Source: Paraburkholderia eburnea
Lineage (GTDB): Bacteria > Pseudomonadota > Gammaproteobacteria > Burkholderiales > Burkholderiaceae
Direction: 5' to 3'
Length of the DNA stretch: 64,000 bases
Assembly: GCF_002917095.1 (NCBI RefSeq)
Contig: NZ_PQGA01000001.1
Location: forward strand, 806,001 to 870,000
Below the pieces are notes generated by a model. That model was not told the DNA's origin, searched no databases, and saw nothing but the letters and a program-made list of their open reading frames with translations. How positions within the stretch are numbered: the first letter of the stretch is position 1; each line of letters opens with the position of its first letter. This document shows positions 1-12,113 of this stretch, in pieces. The position numbers and the translations under genes are program-made.

Positions 1-9
1 CATTTCAAC

Positions 10-1338
10 ATGACCCGACCGGGAACGATGCCCACCTCCGCCACCGACCGTAACGCCGCCACACTCTCCCGCCGCTCCCACGCGTGGCGCTGGGTGGCCG
101 TGTTCGTTCTGGTAACGGTGCTGCACTGGCTCGCGGCGCAATGGTTCGAGCGGCACCACACGGCGCAGCCGGTCACGCCCGCGCACGTGCCCGTACAGGT
201 CCGCCTGCTCAAGCCCGAACGTATCGAGCAGCAGGCCAAACCCGCCGCGCCTGCCGCAAAACCCGCGCCAAACCCTGCCCCGCCGGCTCACTCCAAACGG
301 GCCCCCAGCCCGCCGCACACGCTCCAGGCGCTCGCGCTGCCCGAAGCGCATCCCAAGACTGCCGCCGCGCCTGAAGACGCTGCGTCGAGCCCCGTCGCGT
401 CCGATGCCTCGGCGTCGTCCGCAAGCGCATCGGGCGGCGCGAGCGGGGCCGCCCAGGCCGCCGCGCCCGGCAACGGCAACACCCCGTCCGCGCAGGCGGC
501 GCAGGCCTCGCACGGCGTCAAATTCCAGGTCCCGCCGTCGGGCGAACTCGAATACGACACCTTCTTCAACGGCGCGCGCAACGCGCCGGGCACGATCCAC
601 TGGAAGAGCGATGGCCAGCACTACGAAATGGTGGTGTCGATTCCGCTGCCCTTTGTCGGGGCTTTTAGCTGGACGAGCCGCGGGCATGTCGATGCCTTCG
701 GACTCGCGCCGGATCAATACATCGAAAAGCGCGGCCACCGGCCCGAGGACTTCACGGTCTTCAATCGCAATCTCAAGCAGATCATCTTCACGCGCACGCC
801 GAATTCGCTTGCGCTGCCCGATGGCGCACAGGATCGCTTCAGCATGGTGATGCAGCTCGCGAGCCTCGTGCGCGGCGACCCCGACACCTATAAACCGGGC
901 GTCACGCGCGAGTTCTACGTCGCCGACAACGACAGCGGCGAGACCTGGCCCATCACCACCATCGGCGACGAAACCGTGAGCACGGATCGCGGCTACGTGA
1001 GCGCGCGTCACTTCATGCGACTGCCGCGCCACGACGGCGACAAGCGCCGCATCGACGTGTGGCTCGCGCCCTCGCTCGGCTGGCTGCCGGTGCGCCTCGT
1101 GCAAACCGAGCCGAACGGCACCGAAGTCGAACTGCTATGGCACGGCGCGTTGAGCGTGCCCAAAGCTCCGGATGTTTCGGGTGCTCCGGATACTTCAAGC
1201 GCACCAACTCCTTCCGCACCGGCACAAACGCCGCCGCCTGCCGACCAATCGTCTGAATCAAGCGCGCCTGCGGCCCCCTCCACGGCCGCCCCAGAGAACC
1301 CTGCCGAGCTGCCCGCCGACGCCCCGCTACACCCTTAA
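10..1338 (+). CDS. DUF3108 domain-containing exported/anchored protein
   Basis: The protein has one N-terminal hydrophobic segment at about residues 27-46, then a long Ala/Pro-rich linker rich in Lys-Pro (about 60-165) that resembles a TonB-like periplasm-spanning stretch. A folded domain follows at about 170-375, starting with GELEYDTFFNG and matching DUF3108. A second Pro/Ser/Ala-rich tail ends the protein. It is probably anchored in the inner membrane with the domain in the periplasm. The biochemical function of DUF3108 is unknown. The start is uncertain: ATG at 10 and ATG at 28 are both in frame, and only nine bases precede the first, so no ribosome site can be judged. Confidence 0.75.
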   Translation: MTRPGTMPTSATDRNAATLSRRSHAWRWVAVFVLVTVLHWLAAQWFERHHTAQPVTPAHVPVQVRLLKPERIEQQAKPAAPAAKPAPNPAPPAHSKRAPSPPHTLQALALPEAHPKTAAAPEDAASSPVASDASASSASASGGASGAAQAAAPGNGNTPSAQAAQASHGVKFQVPPSGELEYDTFFNGARNAPGTIHWKSDGQHYEMVVSIPLPFVGAFSWTSRGHVDAFGLAPDQYIEKRGHRPEDFTVFNRNLKQIIFTRTPNSLALPDGAQDRFSMVMQLASLVRGDPDTYKPGVTREFYVADNDSGETWPITTIGDETVSTDRGYVSARHFMRLPRHDGDKRRIDVWLAPSLGWLPVRLVQTEPNGTEVELLWHGALSVPKAPDVSGAPDTSSAPTPSAPAQTPPPADQSSESSAPAAPSTAAPENPAELPADAPLHP

Positions 1339-1675
1339 GCGCCCTCCCGCACACACACGCACAACGAATCCGCGTGCAGGCCACAAAACCGGCCTTTCTA
1401 GCCGCACGTTCGCGCGAAATGGCGCATACTGGAAATCATATAAGCGCCCTGCATCCGAACTGCATCGAATGCGCGCGCGGCCCGAGACGAGCACAAGAAA
1501 CAACAGAGGAAAGCGTTCGAAGGGAGGCTCGATCCGCGCGCTGCACCGGCGCATCCGGCCACGCGAATCACCCCTTTGTGCCTTTCAGGCGCGCGGCTTG
1601 CGAAAAGCCGTACGACGTCCACGCAGTACCTCGCAACCAGCCTGACTCCCGACCGCACCGGCCAAGGAGGAACGC
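1339..1675. other. Intergenic region, no gene seen
   Basis: This is 337 bases between the DUF3108 gene and the hydrolase. A TATAAG-like stretch near 1438-1444 could be a -10 element. An AAGGAGG ribosome site lies just before the ATG at 1676. No convincing hairpin terminator or RNA gene is visible. Reading frames here have atypical composition and no recognisable protein. Confidence 0.4.
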
Positions 1676-2503
1676 ATGCAAGCGACTGTCAATGGCATCG
1701 ATACGCGCTACGTCTTCGAAGACCGCAGCGGCGGTCCGGCGCTAACCTTCATTCATCAGCTGGGCGGCGACCTCTCCGTGTGGGACACGCTCGCGGGTCA
1801 TTTCCGGCATCGTTTTCGCGTATTGCGCTACGACGTGCGCGGTCACGGCGCGAGCGCCGTATCGAATACCGCCTTCGGCTTCAAGGAACTTTCCGCCGAT
1901 CTCACCGCCCTGCTCGACGCGAAAGACATCGAGAAGACGCATCTCGTCGGCATGTCGATGGGCGGCATGATCGCGCAGCAGTTCGCGCTGGATCATGCGG
2001 GCGCATCGGCTCACCCTTCGCGCTCGCGCGTGCTTTCGCTCACGCTTTGCGACACCGCGAGCCGCACCTCGCCCGACGCGCGCGAAACCTGGAACGAACG
2101 CGCCGCGCTCGTGCGCCGCGAAGGCCTGGGCGCACTGGCCGACGTGACGATGGCGCGCTGGTTCACGCCAGACTTCCGCCGCACCCATCGCGATACCGTC
2201 GCACGCATCTGTGACGTTTTATTACGGACACCTTCAGAAGGCTACGCGCGCGCCTGCGAAGCCCTGCGCGACTTCGACGTTCACGAACGACTCGCGCAAT
2301 TGCGCGTGCCCACGCTCGCCGTCGCGGGACGCCACGATAGCGGCACGCCGCCCGCGCTCACCGAGGCGCTCGCCCATGCGATTCCCGATGCGCGTTTCGA
2401 AATCGTCGATGCGGCGCATCTGGCCCCGGTAGAAGACTCGCATGGCTTCGCGGCGTTGCTCGAAACGTTTTTACGCCAGCAGGCCCAGGAGTTGCATCCG
2501 TAG
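1676..2503 (+). CDS. Alpha/beta hydrolase, 3-oxoadipate enol-lactonase-like
   Basis: This is a 275-residue alpha/beta hydrolase. The oxyanion-loop motif HQLGG is at residues 27-31, the nucleophile elbow G-M-S-M-G places the catalytic Ser at 94, and the likely acid and base are Asp221 (GRHDSG) and His248 (AAHLAP). HQLGG and the overall length resemble PcaD-type enol-lactonases, which open beta-ketoadipate enol-lactone. No other protocatechuate or catechol genes lie nearby, so the true substrate may differ. The start is supported by a strong AAGGAGG a few bases upstream. The gene stands alone, with non-coding DNA on both sides. Confidence 0.75.
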   Translation: MQATVNGIDTRYVFEDRSGGPALTFIHQLGGDLSVWDTLAGHFRHRFRVLRYDVRGHGASAVSNTAFGFKELSADLTALLDAKDIEKTHLVGMSMGGMIAQQFALDHAGASAHPSRSRVLSLTLCDTASRTSPDARETWNERAALVRREGLGALADVTMARWFTPDFRRTHRDTVARICDVLLRTPSEGYARACEALRDFDVHERLAQLRVPTLAVAGRHDSGTPPALTEALAHAIPDARFEIVDAAHLAPVEDSHGFAALLETFLRQQAQELHP

Positions 2504-2514
2504 TTCTATCGATC

Positions 2515-2536
2515 GTTTCCGGGAAGTTTCCGGGAA
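2515..2536. repeat. Tandem 11-bp repeat, two copies
   Basis: GTTTCCGGGAA occurs twice head to tail, directly after the hydrolase stop codon. It may be chance slippage or a small regulatory site. No hairpin or T-run goes with it. Confidence 0.6.
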
Positions 2537-2672
2537 GCAGGCATCAAAGATGGGAAGTAGAGGGAGAGCAGTCCGAAAAGAGGTGATGCGGGACCCACCC
2601 CTTGAATTCCAGATCGAACGCTCCATGTATCGACATAAGCAGTGAGGGAGCACAGGAAAAAGGAGTGTCGCC

Positions 2673-2930
2673 ATGCAGATGATCTACAACAGTCCGAACT
2701 ATTGCGTTGTCGAGTTTCCCCCGCAGGACGGTCACGTCGCCATGCGCTCGGGCGGCTATGAAATCGTCGACAAAAATGCGCGCCGCGAGTTGTTTATCGA
2801 CGGCGTGATGGCGGCACGTTTTCGCGAAGACGTGCAAAAGCTGATGGACGAGGATCAGTCGCTCGACGAGGTGGACGAATTCCTCGGACAGTTCGACAGT
2901 CTCATGCAGCAACCCGTCGTGCTGCACTGA
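2673..2930 (+). CDS. DUF3567 family protein
   Basis: This is an 85-residue acidic cytosolic protein beginning MQMIYNSPNYCVVEF, which matches the DUF3567 family of beta-proteobacteria. The C-terminal half is rich in Asp and Glu (DEDQSLDEVDEFLGQFD). There is no signal peptide or membrane segment. An AAAAAGGAG ribosome site supports the ATG. The function is unknown. A rho-independent terminator about 110 bases downstream suggests a one-gene transcript. Confidence 0.85.
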   Translation: MQMIYNSPNYCVVEFPPQDGHVAMRSGGYEIVDKNARRELFIDGVMAARFREDVQKLMDEDQSLDEVDEFLGQFDSLMQQPVVLH

Positions 2931-3037
2931 CACGTGGCGGCCCGCGCAGCATGACGGCTCCCACGCTCATGCAGTGAAATTGCAGTAAAGCCGCTCCGCC
3001 GGATCCATGGCGGCGCCCGCTGAAGGAAATCCCCGCA

Positions 3038-3078
3038 GAAAGCCCCGTGAGGCCACGCGCCGAGCGGGGCTTTCTTTT
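3038..3078 (+). terminator. Rho-independent terminator after DUF3567
   Basis: GAAAGCCCCG (3038-3047) pairs with CGGGGCTTTC (3065-3074) around a 17-base loop and runs into TTTCTTTT. It separates the DUF3567 gene from metH. Confidence 0.65.
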
Positions 3079-3197
3079 GGCCGCACCGGATGTTGCGCCG
3101 GGGCGCAACGGCCGCGCCCGCGCCAGCGGCGCAACCCGGCTGCGGATACAATATTGGGTTTCCCAGCTCGACCGGCGCTCACGCGCGCCCGCCACCC

Positions 3198-4265
3198 ATG
3201 AACCAGCCCGCCGAACACGCTACGCCTCCTCGCGCCACGCCGTACACGCGCGCAGCCTCGCTGCCCGCGCTGCTTGCCTCGCGCATCGTGATCCTCGACG
3301 GTGCGATGGGGACCATGATCCAGCGCTACAAGCTCGACGAAGCCGCCTATCGGGGCGAGCGCTTCAAGGACTACGGGCGCGACATCAAGGGCAATAACGA
3401 ACTGCTCTCGCTCACGCAGCCGCAGATCATCAGCGAGATCCACGAGCAGTATCTGGCCGCGGGCGCCGACATCATCGAGACCAATACGTTCGGCGCGACC
3501 ACGGTGGCCCAGGACGACTACGGCATGGGCGAGCTTGCCGTCGAGATGAACATCGAATCGGCAAAGCTCGCGCGCGCCGCGTGCGACAAATACTCGACGC
3601 CGGACAAGCCGCGCTTCGCGGCCGGCGCGATCGGCCCGACGCCGAAGACCGCGAGCATCTCGCCGGACGTGAACGATCCGGGCGCGCGCAACGTCACCTT
3701 CGAGGAACTGCGCCGCGCCTATTACGAGCAGGCCAAGGCGCTGATGGACGGCGGCTGCGACCTGTTCCTCGTCGAGACGATCTTCGACACGCTCAACGCC
3801 AAGGCCGCGCTGTTCGCGCTCGACCAGCTGTTCGAGGATACCGGCGAGAACCTGCCGATCATGATCTCGGGCACGGTCACCGACGCCTCGGGCCGCATTC
3901 TCTCGGGCCAGACCGTCGAGGCCTTCTGGAATTCGCTGCGCCACGCGAAGCCGCTCACGTTCGGCCTGAACTGCGCGCTGGGCGCGGCGCTGATGCGCCC
4001 GTACATCGCCGAACTCGCCAAGCTCTGCGATACCTACGTCTCGTGCTACCCGAACGCGGGCCTGCCGAACCCGATGAGCGACACCGGCTTCGACGAAACG
4101 CCCGCCGATACCTCGGCGCTGCTCAAGGAATTCGCGAGCGCCGGCCTCGTGAACGTGGCGGGCGGCTGCTGCGGCACGACGCCCGAGCACATCGCCGCCA
4201 TCGCCAAGGCGCTCGAAACGATCAAGCCGCGCCGCTGGCCGGGACAGTATCGCGACGCGGCGTGA
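3198..4265 (+). CDS. metH: Methionine synthase, homocysteine S-methyltransferase half (MetH N-terminal module)
   Basis: This 355-residue protein corresponds to the first module of cobalamin-dependent methionine synthase, which holds homocysteine on zinc for methylation by methylcobalamin. The zinc-ligand pattern is visible: Cys in FGLNCALG and a Cys pair in [13 protein letters not shown] near the C-terminus. Length and content match residues 1-353 of single-chain MetH. The remaining modules are in the gene at 6204. The ATG at 3198 is chosen because upstream in-frame codons do not resemble the family. A TACAAT at 3147-3152 is a plausible -10 box. Split metH occurs in Burkholderia relatives, but here two foreign-looking genes sit between the halves. 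Confidence 0.93.
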   Translation: MNQPAEHATPPRATPYTRAASLPALLASRIVILDGAMGTMIQRYKLDEAAYRGERFKDYGRDIKGNNELLSLTQPQIISEIHEQYLAAGADIIETNTFGATTVAQDDYGMGELAVEMNIESAKLARAACDKYSTPDKPRFAAGAIGPTPKTASISPDVNDPGARNVTFEELRRAYYEQAKALMDGGCDLFLVETIFDTLNAKAALFALDQLFEDTGENLPIMISGTVTDASGRILSGQTVEAFWNSLRHAKPLTFGLNCALGAALMRPYIAELAKLCDTYVSCYPNAGLPNPMSDTGFDETPADTSALLKEFASAGLVNVAGGCCGTTPEHIAAIAKALETIKPRRWPGQYRDAA

Positions 4266-4335
4266 CCTGGCGAGCCTGCATCGTTGGCCATCTGGCCAAG
4301 CGATAAAGGTTCGGCCAGGAGACACAATGGGCGCG

Positions 4336-4394
4336 TGACCATGCTAGTGGAGAACACTTGTGTTACGCGCCGTGCAAGGGAAACTGACCATGCT
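4336..4394. repeat. 10-bp direct repeats at the left edge of the inserted gene pair
   Basis: TGACCATGCT occurs at 4336-4345 and again at 4385-4394. The second copy includes the ATG of the ATPase gene. A related 9-bp match, ACTGACCAT, occurs at 4383-4391 and at 6207-6215 inside the metH2 start, so the repeat brackets the ATPase/DUF4276 pair. It may mark an insertion by microhomology, or be chance. Confidence 0.45.
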
Positions 4395-5514
4395 TGCCAT
4401 CTCGAAACTCACGATCGCTGGATACAAATCCATACGCGAACTGCGCGAGTTCGAGTTGCGCAATCTGAACGTGCTCATCGGGGCCAATGGCTCGGGAAAA
4501 TCGAACTTCATCGGCTTTTTCCGGATGTTGGCCGAGATGTCGCAACAGCGCTTTCAGCTATATGTCGCCAAACAGGGCGGCCCGGACGCGCTGCTGCATT
4601 ACGGGCGAAAGCGCACATCGCACATGGAAGGCGCGCTGAACTTCGCGGGCCATGCAGGCAGCTATTTCTTCAAGCTCGATCCCACGTCGGATAACCGGCT
4701 GATCTTCGACGAAGAAAGCGTTGGCTACGGCGAGAGCACAAGCCTGCGCAATCGCGCGAGTGAAGAATCGTGGCTTGCGAACCCCGACGAATTGCTGAAC
4801 AGGTGGCGAAGTGCCGGACTGGCGATCGACCCAGCCGCGCATGAATACCTGATCGATCAGCTTCCGCCTATCGATCGCCTGCGCGTCTATCACTTCCACG
4901 ACACCAGTGAATCGGCGAAAGTCAAACAGGTCCACCCGACAAACGACAATCTGCGCCTGAAAAGCGACGCATCCAACCTTGCGCCATTCCTGCGCATGCT
5001 GCGCGAACAGCACAAAGGTCACTACCGGATGATCGTCGACTCGATCCAGTTGATTGCGCCGTTCTTTGAAGACTTTGTTTACCGTGAAGACTGTCCCGAA
5101 ACCGTCGAACTCGAATGGCTCGAAAAGGGTAATCCGGACACCCCGTTCAAGGCGCACGTGTTGTCCGACGGTACGCTGCGTTTCATCTGCCTGGCGACAT
5201 TGCTCCAGCAACCCGTCGCGCTGATGCCACCTGTCATCCTGCTCGACGAGCCGGAGCTCGGGCTACATCCATTCGCGATCAACATTCTTGCCGATTTGCT
5301 CGAACTCGCCGCCGAACAGACACAATTGATCGTCGCGACCCAATCCGTCGAATTGTTGAGCGCTCTCCAGCCCGAGGACGTGATAGTCGTGGATCGCATC
5401 GACCATGCATCCCGGTTCCGGCGTTTGAGCGAAGCAGAACTGGGTTCCTGGCTGGACAGCTATTCGCTCGGCGAACTGTGGGAAATGAACGTACTTGGCG
5501 GGAGGCCCGCGTAA
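4390..5514 (+). CDS. AAA family ATPase, OLD/AAA_21-like
   Basis: This 374-residue ABC-type/SMC-like ATPase begins LAISKLTIAGYKSI, the usual start of this class. Walker A GANGSGKS is at about 31-38, a signature-like LSDGTLRF at about 255-262, and Walker B with D-loop ILLDEPELGLHP at about 283-294. A final ATQS switch region follows. There is no nuclease domain in the same chain; the partner at 5514 overlaps its stop codon by one base, so the two are probably made together. Such ATPase plus TOPRIM-like pairs are frequent in phage-defence contexts. Base composition is less GC-rich than in the flanking metH genes. A GTG at 4360 is an alternative start. Confidence 0.85.
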   Translation: MLAISKLTIAGYKSIRELREFELRNLNVLIGANGSGKSNFIGFFRMLAEMSQQRFQLYVAKQGGPDALLHYGRKRTSHMEGALNFAGHAGSYFFKLDPTSDNRLIFDEESVGYGESTSLRNRASEESWLANPDELLNRWRSAGLAIDPAAHEYLIDQLPPIDRLRVYHFHDTSESAKVKQVHPTNDNLRLKSDASNLAPFLRMLREQHKGHYRMIVDSIQLIAPFFEDFVYREDCPETVELEWLEKGNPDTPFKAHVLSDGTLRFICLATLLQQPVALMPPVILLDEPELGLHPFAINILADLLELAAEQTQLIVATQSVELLSALQPEDVIVVDRIDHASRFRRLSEAELGSWLDSYSLGELWEMNVLGGRPA

Positions 5515-6188
5515 TGGTGGATCTCGTCATTCTCGGCGAAGGGCAAACCGAGGAAGTATTCGTCCGCGAAGTCCTGGCGCCCGAACTCGGGGCGCGAGGC
5601 ATATTCGCTCATGCGCAGCCGGTCAAGACCTCGCGGACAGGCCGCGGCGGAGCGCTCAACCTCGACCGGGTGAGGCTGAACCTCAGGGAAATACTCGCGC
5701 AGCGCGGCGACACCTACGTGAGTACGTTGTTCGACCTTTATGCGCTCGGGCCGACATTTCCGGAATTCGTCGAATCCAGACATCAAGACCCGGCGACGCG
5801 GGCCGCGCGTATCGAACGGCGCCTGTCAGATGACATCGTGTCCCACACCGGCTGCCGGCGCGAGCGCTTCATCCCGCATGTGCAGCCTCATGAATTTGAA
5901 GCGCTGTTGTTTACAGACGTTCGCAAGATCTGTGAGGCGAATCCACTGTGGACGCGGCACGATCGCGCACTCGAAGATATTCGCAGCCGTTATGAAACTC
6001 CCGAGCACATCAACGATTCGCCAGTCACCGCACCATCGAAACGTTTGACGAGTTTGCTTAACCCACCGTACAAAAAGAAGACGCACGGCCCGGTCATCGC
6101 CAGGCGAATCGGACTTCCCGCCATTCGTGCGGCCTGTCCACACTTCGGCCAATGGTTCGACAAGCTGACCGCCCTGCAACCCCTTTGA
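5514..6188 (+). CDS. DUF4276 family protein, putative TOPRIM-like effector
   Basis: This is a 224-residue protein. It begins with a strand and the motif GEGQTE (residues 8-13), like the first acidic motif of TOPRIM/OLD-type nucleases. The family hallmark QPHEFEALLFTD follows in the middle. The ATG overlaps the TAA of the ATPase (TAATG), indicating translational coupling. DUF4276 proteins often sit next to an AAA ATPase; a nuclease role is inferred from the acidic motif and the pairing and is not shown here. The gene ends 15 bases before metH2, so it is read in the same direction as the methionine synthase operon. Confidence 0.8.
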   Translation: MVDLVILGEGQTEEVFVREVLAPELGARGIFAHAQPVKTSRTGRGGALNLDRVRLNLREILAQRGDTYVSTLFDLYALGPTFPEFVESRHQDPATRAARIERRLSDDIVSHTGCRRERFIPHVQPHEFEALLFTDVRKICEANPLWTRHDRALEDIRSRYETPEHINDSPVTAPSKRLTSLLNPPYKKKTHGPVIARRIGLPAIRAACPHFGQWFDKLTALQPL

Positions 6189-6203
6189 CGCACCTTCACG
6201 ACC

Positions 6204-8921
<2,718 letters not shown>

Positions 8922-9155
8922 CGGCTTTAACGCCGCGCGGCTATGTCACGCGCTCGGGCCGCGCATCGTTGCTGCGGCCCGACATACGCAAAGCGATAGC
9001 CTGAATATTTCGCGCACGGAATTTTTCGGCTTTGTAAGATGGCCGCGCATCACCCACGGCCAAACGCGGCAGGCATCGCCCGGCGCCGCGCCGGCTCGCT
9101 CATCAGCAAGTCCTTAAAAAACCAGATCGAAGCAACCTCGACGGAGAACAATCGT

Positions 9156-9371
9156 ATGAAGAAGCTGATGTTGATGTTGACCGCCTTCGGCGTCGCCGCT
9201 CTCGCGCAGCCGTCGTTCGCGCAGCCGGCCGCAGCGCCGCACGAGTCGAGCGCGGTGTCGTCGTATTCGGCGCCCACCGAAAAGCACGTGAAGAAGCCGA
9301 AGAAAAAGAAGGTCAAGAAGGGCGCCGCTTCGGCCGCAGACACGGCGGAACCGACCGCCGCCAGCCAGTAA
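9156..9371 (+). CDS. Small exported lysine-rich protein
   Basis: This is a 71-residue protein with a typical signal peptide (MKKLMLMLTAFGVAALAQ, cleavage likely after SFA at about 22). The mature part is short and low-complexity, with a very basic core VKKPKKKKVKKG and an Ala/Thr/Ser-rich tail. No known domain is recognised. GGAG lies upstream of the ATG. A strong two-way terminator follows at 9401, so this is a monocistronic transcript. The function is unknown; a periplasmic polycation is all that can be said. Confidence 0.65.
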   Translation: MKKLMLMLTAFGVAALAQPSFAQPAAAPHESSAVSSYSAPTEKHVKKPKKKKVKKGAASAADTAEPTAASQ

Positions 9372-9400
9372 GCGCTACGCCGGCGTTGCATCAGGCCGCA

Positions 9401-9439
9401 AAAGCAAAGAGCCCGCAGATTGTGCGGGCTCTTTGCTTT
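9401..9439. terminator. Bidirectional terminator
   Basis: A perfect 17-bp stem, AAAGCAAAGAGCCCGCA (9401-9417) with its complement at 9423-9439, closes on a 5-base loop with A/T-rich ends on both strands. It lies between two convergent genes and can serve both. Confidence 0.85.
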
Positions 9440-9466
9440 GATGCGCTTGCTGCGGCGCCGGGTGCG

Positions 9467-9793
9467 TCAGACGCCCCAGACGATGTCGTTGTCTTCCTTC
9501 CTCGCCGCGCGCAGCATGTCGAGAAACGGAAACGCGCGCTGGGCGAGGCCCGGCGGCAATTCGTGGTGCTCGCGCCCTTCCTCGCCTTCGTGGAAGTGGC
9601 CTTCGTGCTCGGAGCGATCTTTCTTGTCGACGGCGATGGCCGATTCGAGCTTGCTGATGGCGCCGTCGAGTTCTTCATGCGTGATGACGCCGCGCTCGCC
9701 CAGCCGCTTGCCGATAATGCCGAGGAGATATTGAGCGAGACTATCCAGCATCAAAACATCGGGCGACGCGTGGCATTTGAAAGTAATCAGCAT
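9467..9793 (-). CDS. DUF1840 domain-containing protein
   Basis: This 108-residue protein starts MLITFKCHASPDVLMLDSLA and continues QYLLGIIGKRLGERGVI, the signature of DUF1840. A His/Glu-rich middle (HEGHFHEGEEGREHHE) might bind metal; this is inference only. There is no signal peptide. An AAAGGGAACAG lies before the ATG on the minus strand. The function of the family is unknown. It shares the terminator at 9401 with the convergent small exported protein, and its upstream region is shared with argS. Confidence 0.85.
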   Translation of the reverse strand: MLITFKCHASPDVLMLDSLAQYLLGIIGKRLGERGVITHEELDGAISKLESAIAVDKKDRSEHEGHFHEGEEGREHHELPPGLAQRAFPFLDMLRAARKEDNDIVWGV

Positions 9794-10170
9794 GACTGTT
9801 CCCTTTTGATTTTTTAGGTTAAGCGCGTCGCAACCGGAACATTCGCACGAGCCGCCGATGCGGGCTGTCGTGCATCCGGTGAGCCCAATGCTTGAAGGAG
9901 CCGGGCGGCCGCGCTTGCCGGGCTTCTCATTTCACATATTAGCACCTGCTAAAATCCGTCTGAACGGAATTACCCGCAGGGCGCGGCACGCCCGTCCGGC
10001 ACGCCGTAGCGCCACCGCAGACGCCCCAACGGCGCGTTGCAGGCGCACGCTGCGGACGGTTGAAAGACCCGGCAAGCCCCGCCCTCACCCAAATTCGATG
10101 GCCCGCGCCGGCCCCGCGACTACGCGGGCGGCCCCGCACCCAAACTACCCGCACAGGACCTGCAACAAGC
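9794..10170. promoter_or_regulatory. Divergent intergenic region DUF1840/argS with an inverted repeat
   Basis: These 377 bases hold the promoters of both neighbours. TTAGCA-CC-TGCTAA (9939-9952) is a perfect 6-bp inverted repeat that overlaps a -10-like TAAAAT (9950-9955) reading toward argS, so it could be an operator. No gene or RNA is recognised elsewhere in the stretch. Confidence 0.35.
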
Positions 10171-11964
10171 ATGCTGCCCGCACAGAAACACACCCTGGAG
10201 ACTCTGCTCGCCGACGCCGTCGCCCAAGTGGCGAAGGCCACCGACGGCGCCACCGAAGCCGCATTCGTCATGCCCGCCATCGCGCTGGAGCGTCCGAAGG
10301 TCGCCGCGCACGGCGACGTGGCCTGCAACGTGGCGATGCAGCTCGCCAAGCCGCTGCGCGCCAATCCGCGCGCGCTGGCCCAGCAGATCGTCGACACCGT
10401 GAAGGCGCTGCCCGCCGCAGCCGGCCTGATCGCCGATGCCGAAGTCGCCGGCCCCGGCTTCATCAACCTGCGCCTGTCCGCGCAGGCGAAGCGCAACGTG
10501 CTGAACGCCGTGTTCGCCGAAGGCGCCGCGTTCGGCCAGTCGCAGCGCGACGCGGGCAAGCACGTGTTGGTCGAGTTCGTCTCGGCCAACCCCACGGGTC
10601 CGCTGCACGTCGGCCACGGCCGTCAGGCCGCGCTCGGCGACGCCATCTCGAATGTGCTGGCCTCGCAGGGCTGGGGCGTGCACCGCGAGTTCTACTACAA
10701 CGACGCGGGCGTGCAGATCGGCAACCTCGCCGTCTCGACCCAGGCGCGCGCGCGCGGCCTGAAGCCGGGCGACGCGGGCTGGCCGGAAGCCGCCTATAAC
10801 GGCGAATACATCGCCGATATCGCGCGCGACTACCTCGCGGGCGAAACCGTCGCGGCCAAGGACGGCGAACCCGTCACGGGCGCGAAGGACCCCGAGGACC
10901 TCGAATCGATCCGCCGTTTCGCCGTGGCCTATCTGCGTCACGAGCAGGATCTGGATCTGCAGGCGTTCGGCGTGAAGTTCGACCGCTACTACCTCGAATC
11001 GTCGCTGTATTCGGAAGGCCGTGTCGAGAAGACCGTCGAGGCGCTGGTCGCCTCGGGCCAGACCTACGAGCAGGACGGCGCGCTGTGGCTCAAGACCACC
11101 GACTACGGCGACGACAAGGACCGCGTGATGCGCAAGTCCGACGGCACCTACACGTACTTCCTGCCGGACGTCGCCTACCACGTCACCAAGTGGGAACGCG
11201 GCTTCACCAAGGTCATCAACGTCCAGGGCTCGGACCACCACGGCACCATCGCGCGCGTGCGCGCCGGTCTGCAGGCGCTCGGCGTGGGCATCCCGAAGGG
11301 CTATCCCGACTACGTGCTGCACAAGATGGTCACGGTGATGCGCGACGGCCAGGAAGTGAAGATTTCCAAGCGCGCGGGTAGCTACGTGACGGTGCGCGAC
11401 CTGATCGAATGGTCGGGCGGCGCCGATGTAAGCCCCGCCGGCAGCGAAGTCGCGCCGGACCAGCTCGACGAAGCGACCGTGCGCCGCGGCCGCGACGCCG
11501 TGCGCTTCTTCCTCATCTCGCGCAAGGCCGACACCGAATTCGTGTTCGACATCGACCTCGCGCTCAAGCAGAACGACGAAAACCCCGTGTACTACGTGCA
11601 GTACGCGCACGCGCGTATCTCGTCGATTCTCGGCGACTGGCAGGGCAAGCACGGCGGCAACCTCGCCGCGCTGCCGACGGTCGATCTCTCGCCGCTGTCG
11701 AGCGAGCGGGCGCTGGCGCTCATCGCGAAGCTCGGCGAGTACCCCGACATGCTCACCCATGCCGCTACGGAACTCGCGCCGCACGCGGTCGCCTTCTACC
11801 TGCGCGAACTCGCGGCTGAATTCCACTCGTTCTACAATGCCGAACGCGTTCTCGTGGACGATGCCCCCGTGCGTGATGCGCGCGTCGCGCTGCTCGCGGC
11901 CACGCGCCAGGTGCTGGCGAACGGCCTCGCCATGATCGGCGTCTCGGCTCCCGAGCGCATGTAA
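10171..11964 (+). CDS. argS: Arginine--tRNA ligase
   Basis: This 597-residue class I aminoacyl-tRNA synthetase charges tRNA-Arg with arginine. The N-terminal Add-1 tRNA-recognition domain occupies about 1-115. The HIGH-type signature [12 protein letters not shown] is near residue 141-152. The catalytic Rossmann fold follows with GSDHHG and a KMSK-equivalent region around KISKRAG. The C-terminal DALR anticodon-binding domain occupies about 470-597, ending with [12 protein letters not shown] 10171 gives the usual N-terminus; earlier codons in frame have no family resemblance. It heads the conserved Burkholderiaceae order argS, SPOR protein, dsbA, SDR. Confidence 0.97.
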   Translation: MLPAQKHTLETLLADAVAQVAKATDGATEAAFVMPAIALERPKVAAHGDVACNVAMQLAKPLRANPRALAQQIVDTVKALPAAAGLIADAEVAGPGFINLRLSAQAKRNVLNAVFAEGAAFGQSQRDAGKHVLVEFVSANPTGPLHVGHGRQAALGDAISNVLASQGWGVHREFYYNDAGVQIGNLAVSTQARARGLKPGDAGWPEAAYNGEYIADIARDYLAGETVAAKDGEPVTGAKDPEDLESIRRFAVAYLRHEQDLDLQAFGVKFDRYYLESSLYSEGRVEKTVEALVASGQTYEQDGALWLKTTDYGDDKDRVMRKSDGTYTYFLPDVAYHVTKWERGFTKVINVQGSDHHGTIARVRAGLQALGVGIPKGYPDYVLHKMVTVMRDGQEVKISKRAGSYVTVRDLIEWSGGADVSPAGSEVAPDQLDEATVRRGRDAVRFFLISRKADTEFVFDIDLALKQNDENPVYYVQYAHARISSILGDWQGKHGGNLAALPTVDLSPLSSERALALIAKLGEYPDMLTHAATELAPHAVAFYLRELAAEFHSFYNAERVLVDDAPVRDARVALLAATRQVLANGLAMIGVSAPERM

Positions 11965-12113
11965 AACGGCCCGCGGACCCTCAGGTCCCCAGGCCCGGCC
12001 CGCGCGGCAGCCGTCGCGCGGGCGCTCCGTCCAAAACGCATGACGACATGTTTGGGGCGTGCCCGCCAGGGCGCGCCGTTCCGGAATACTCTTGTTTGCA
12101 GGTGATTCAGACG

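Noticed and set aside
2931..3197. Possible riboswitch (cobalamin or SAH type) before metH
   Set aside because: No B12-box or SAH-aptamer core could be found by eye; the -10-like TACAAT at 3147 leaves too short a leader for a cobalamin riboswitch.
9386..9817. Plus-strand frame of 143 codons opposite DUF1840
   Set aside because: The minus-strand product matches DUF1840 clearly and has a ribosome site; the plus frame also runs through the terminator at 9401.
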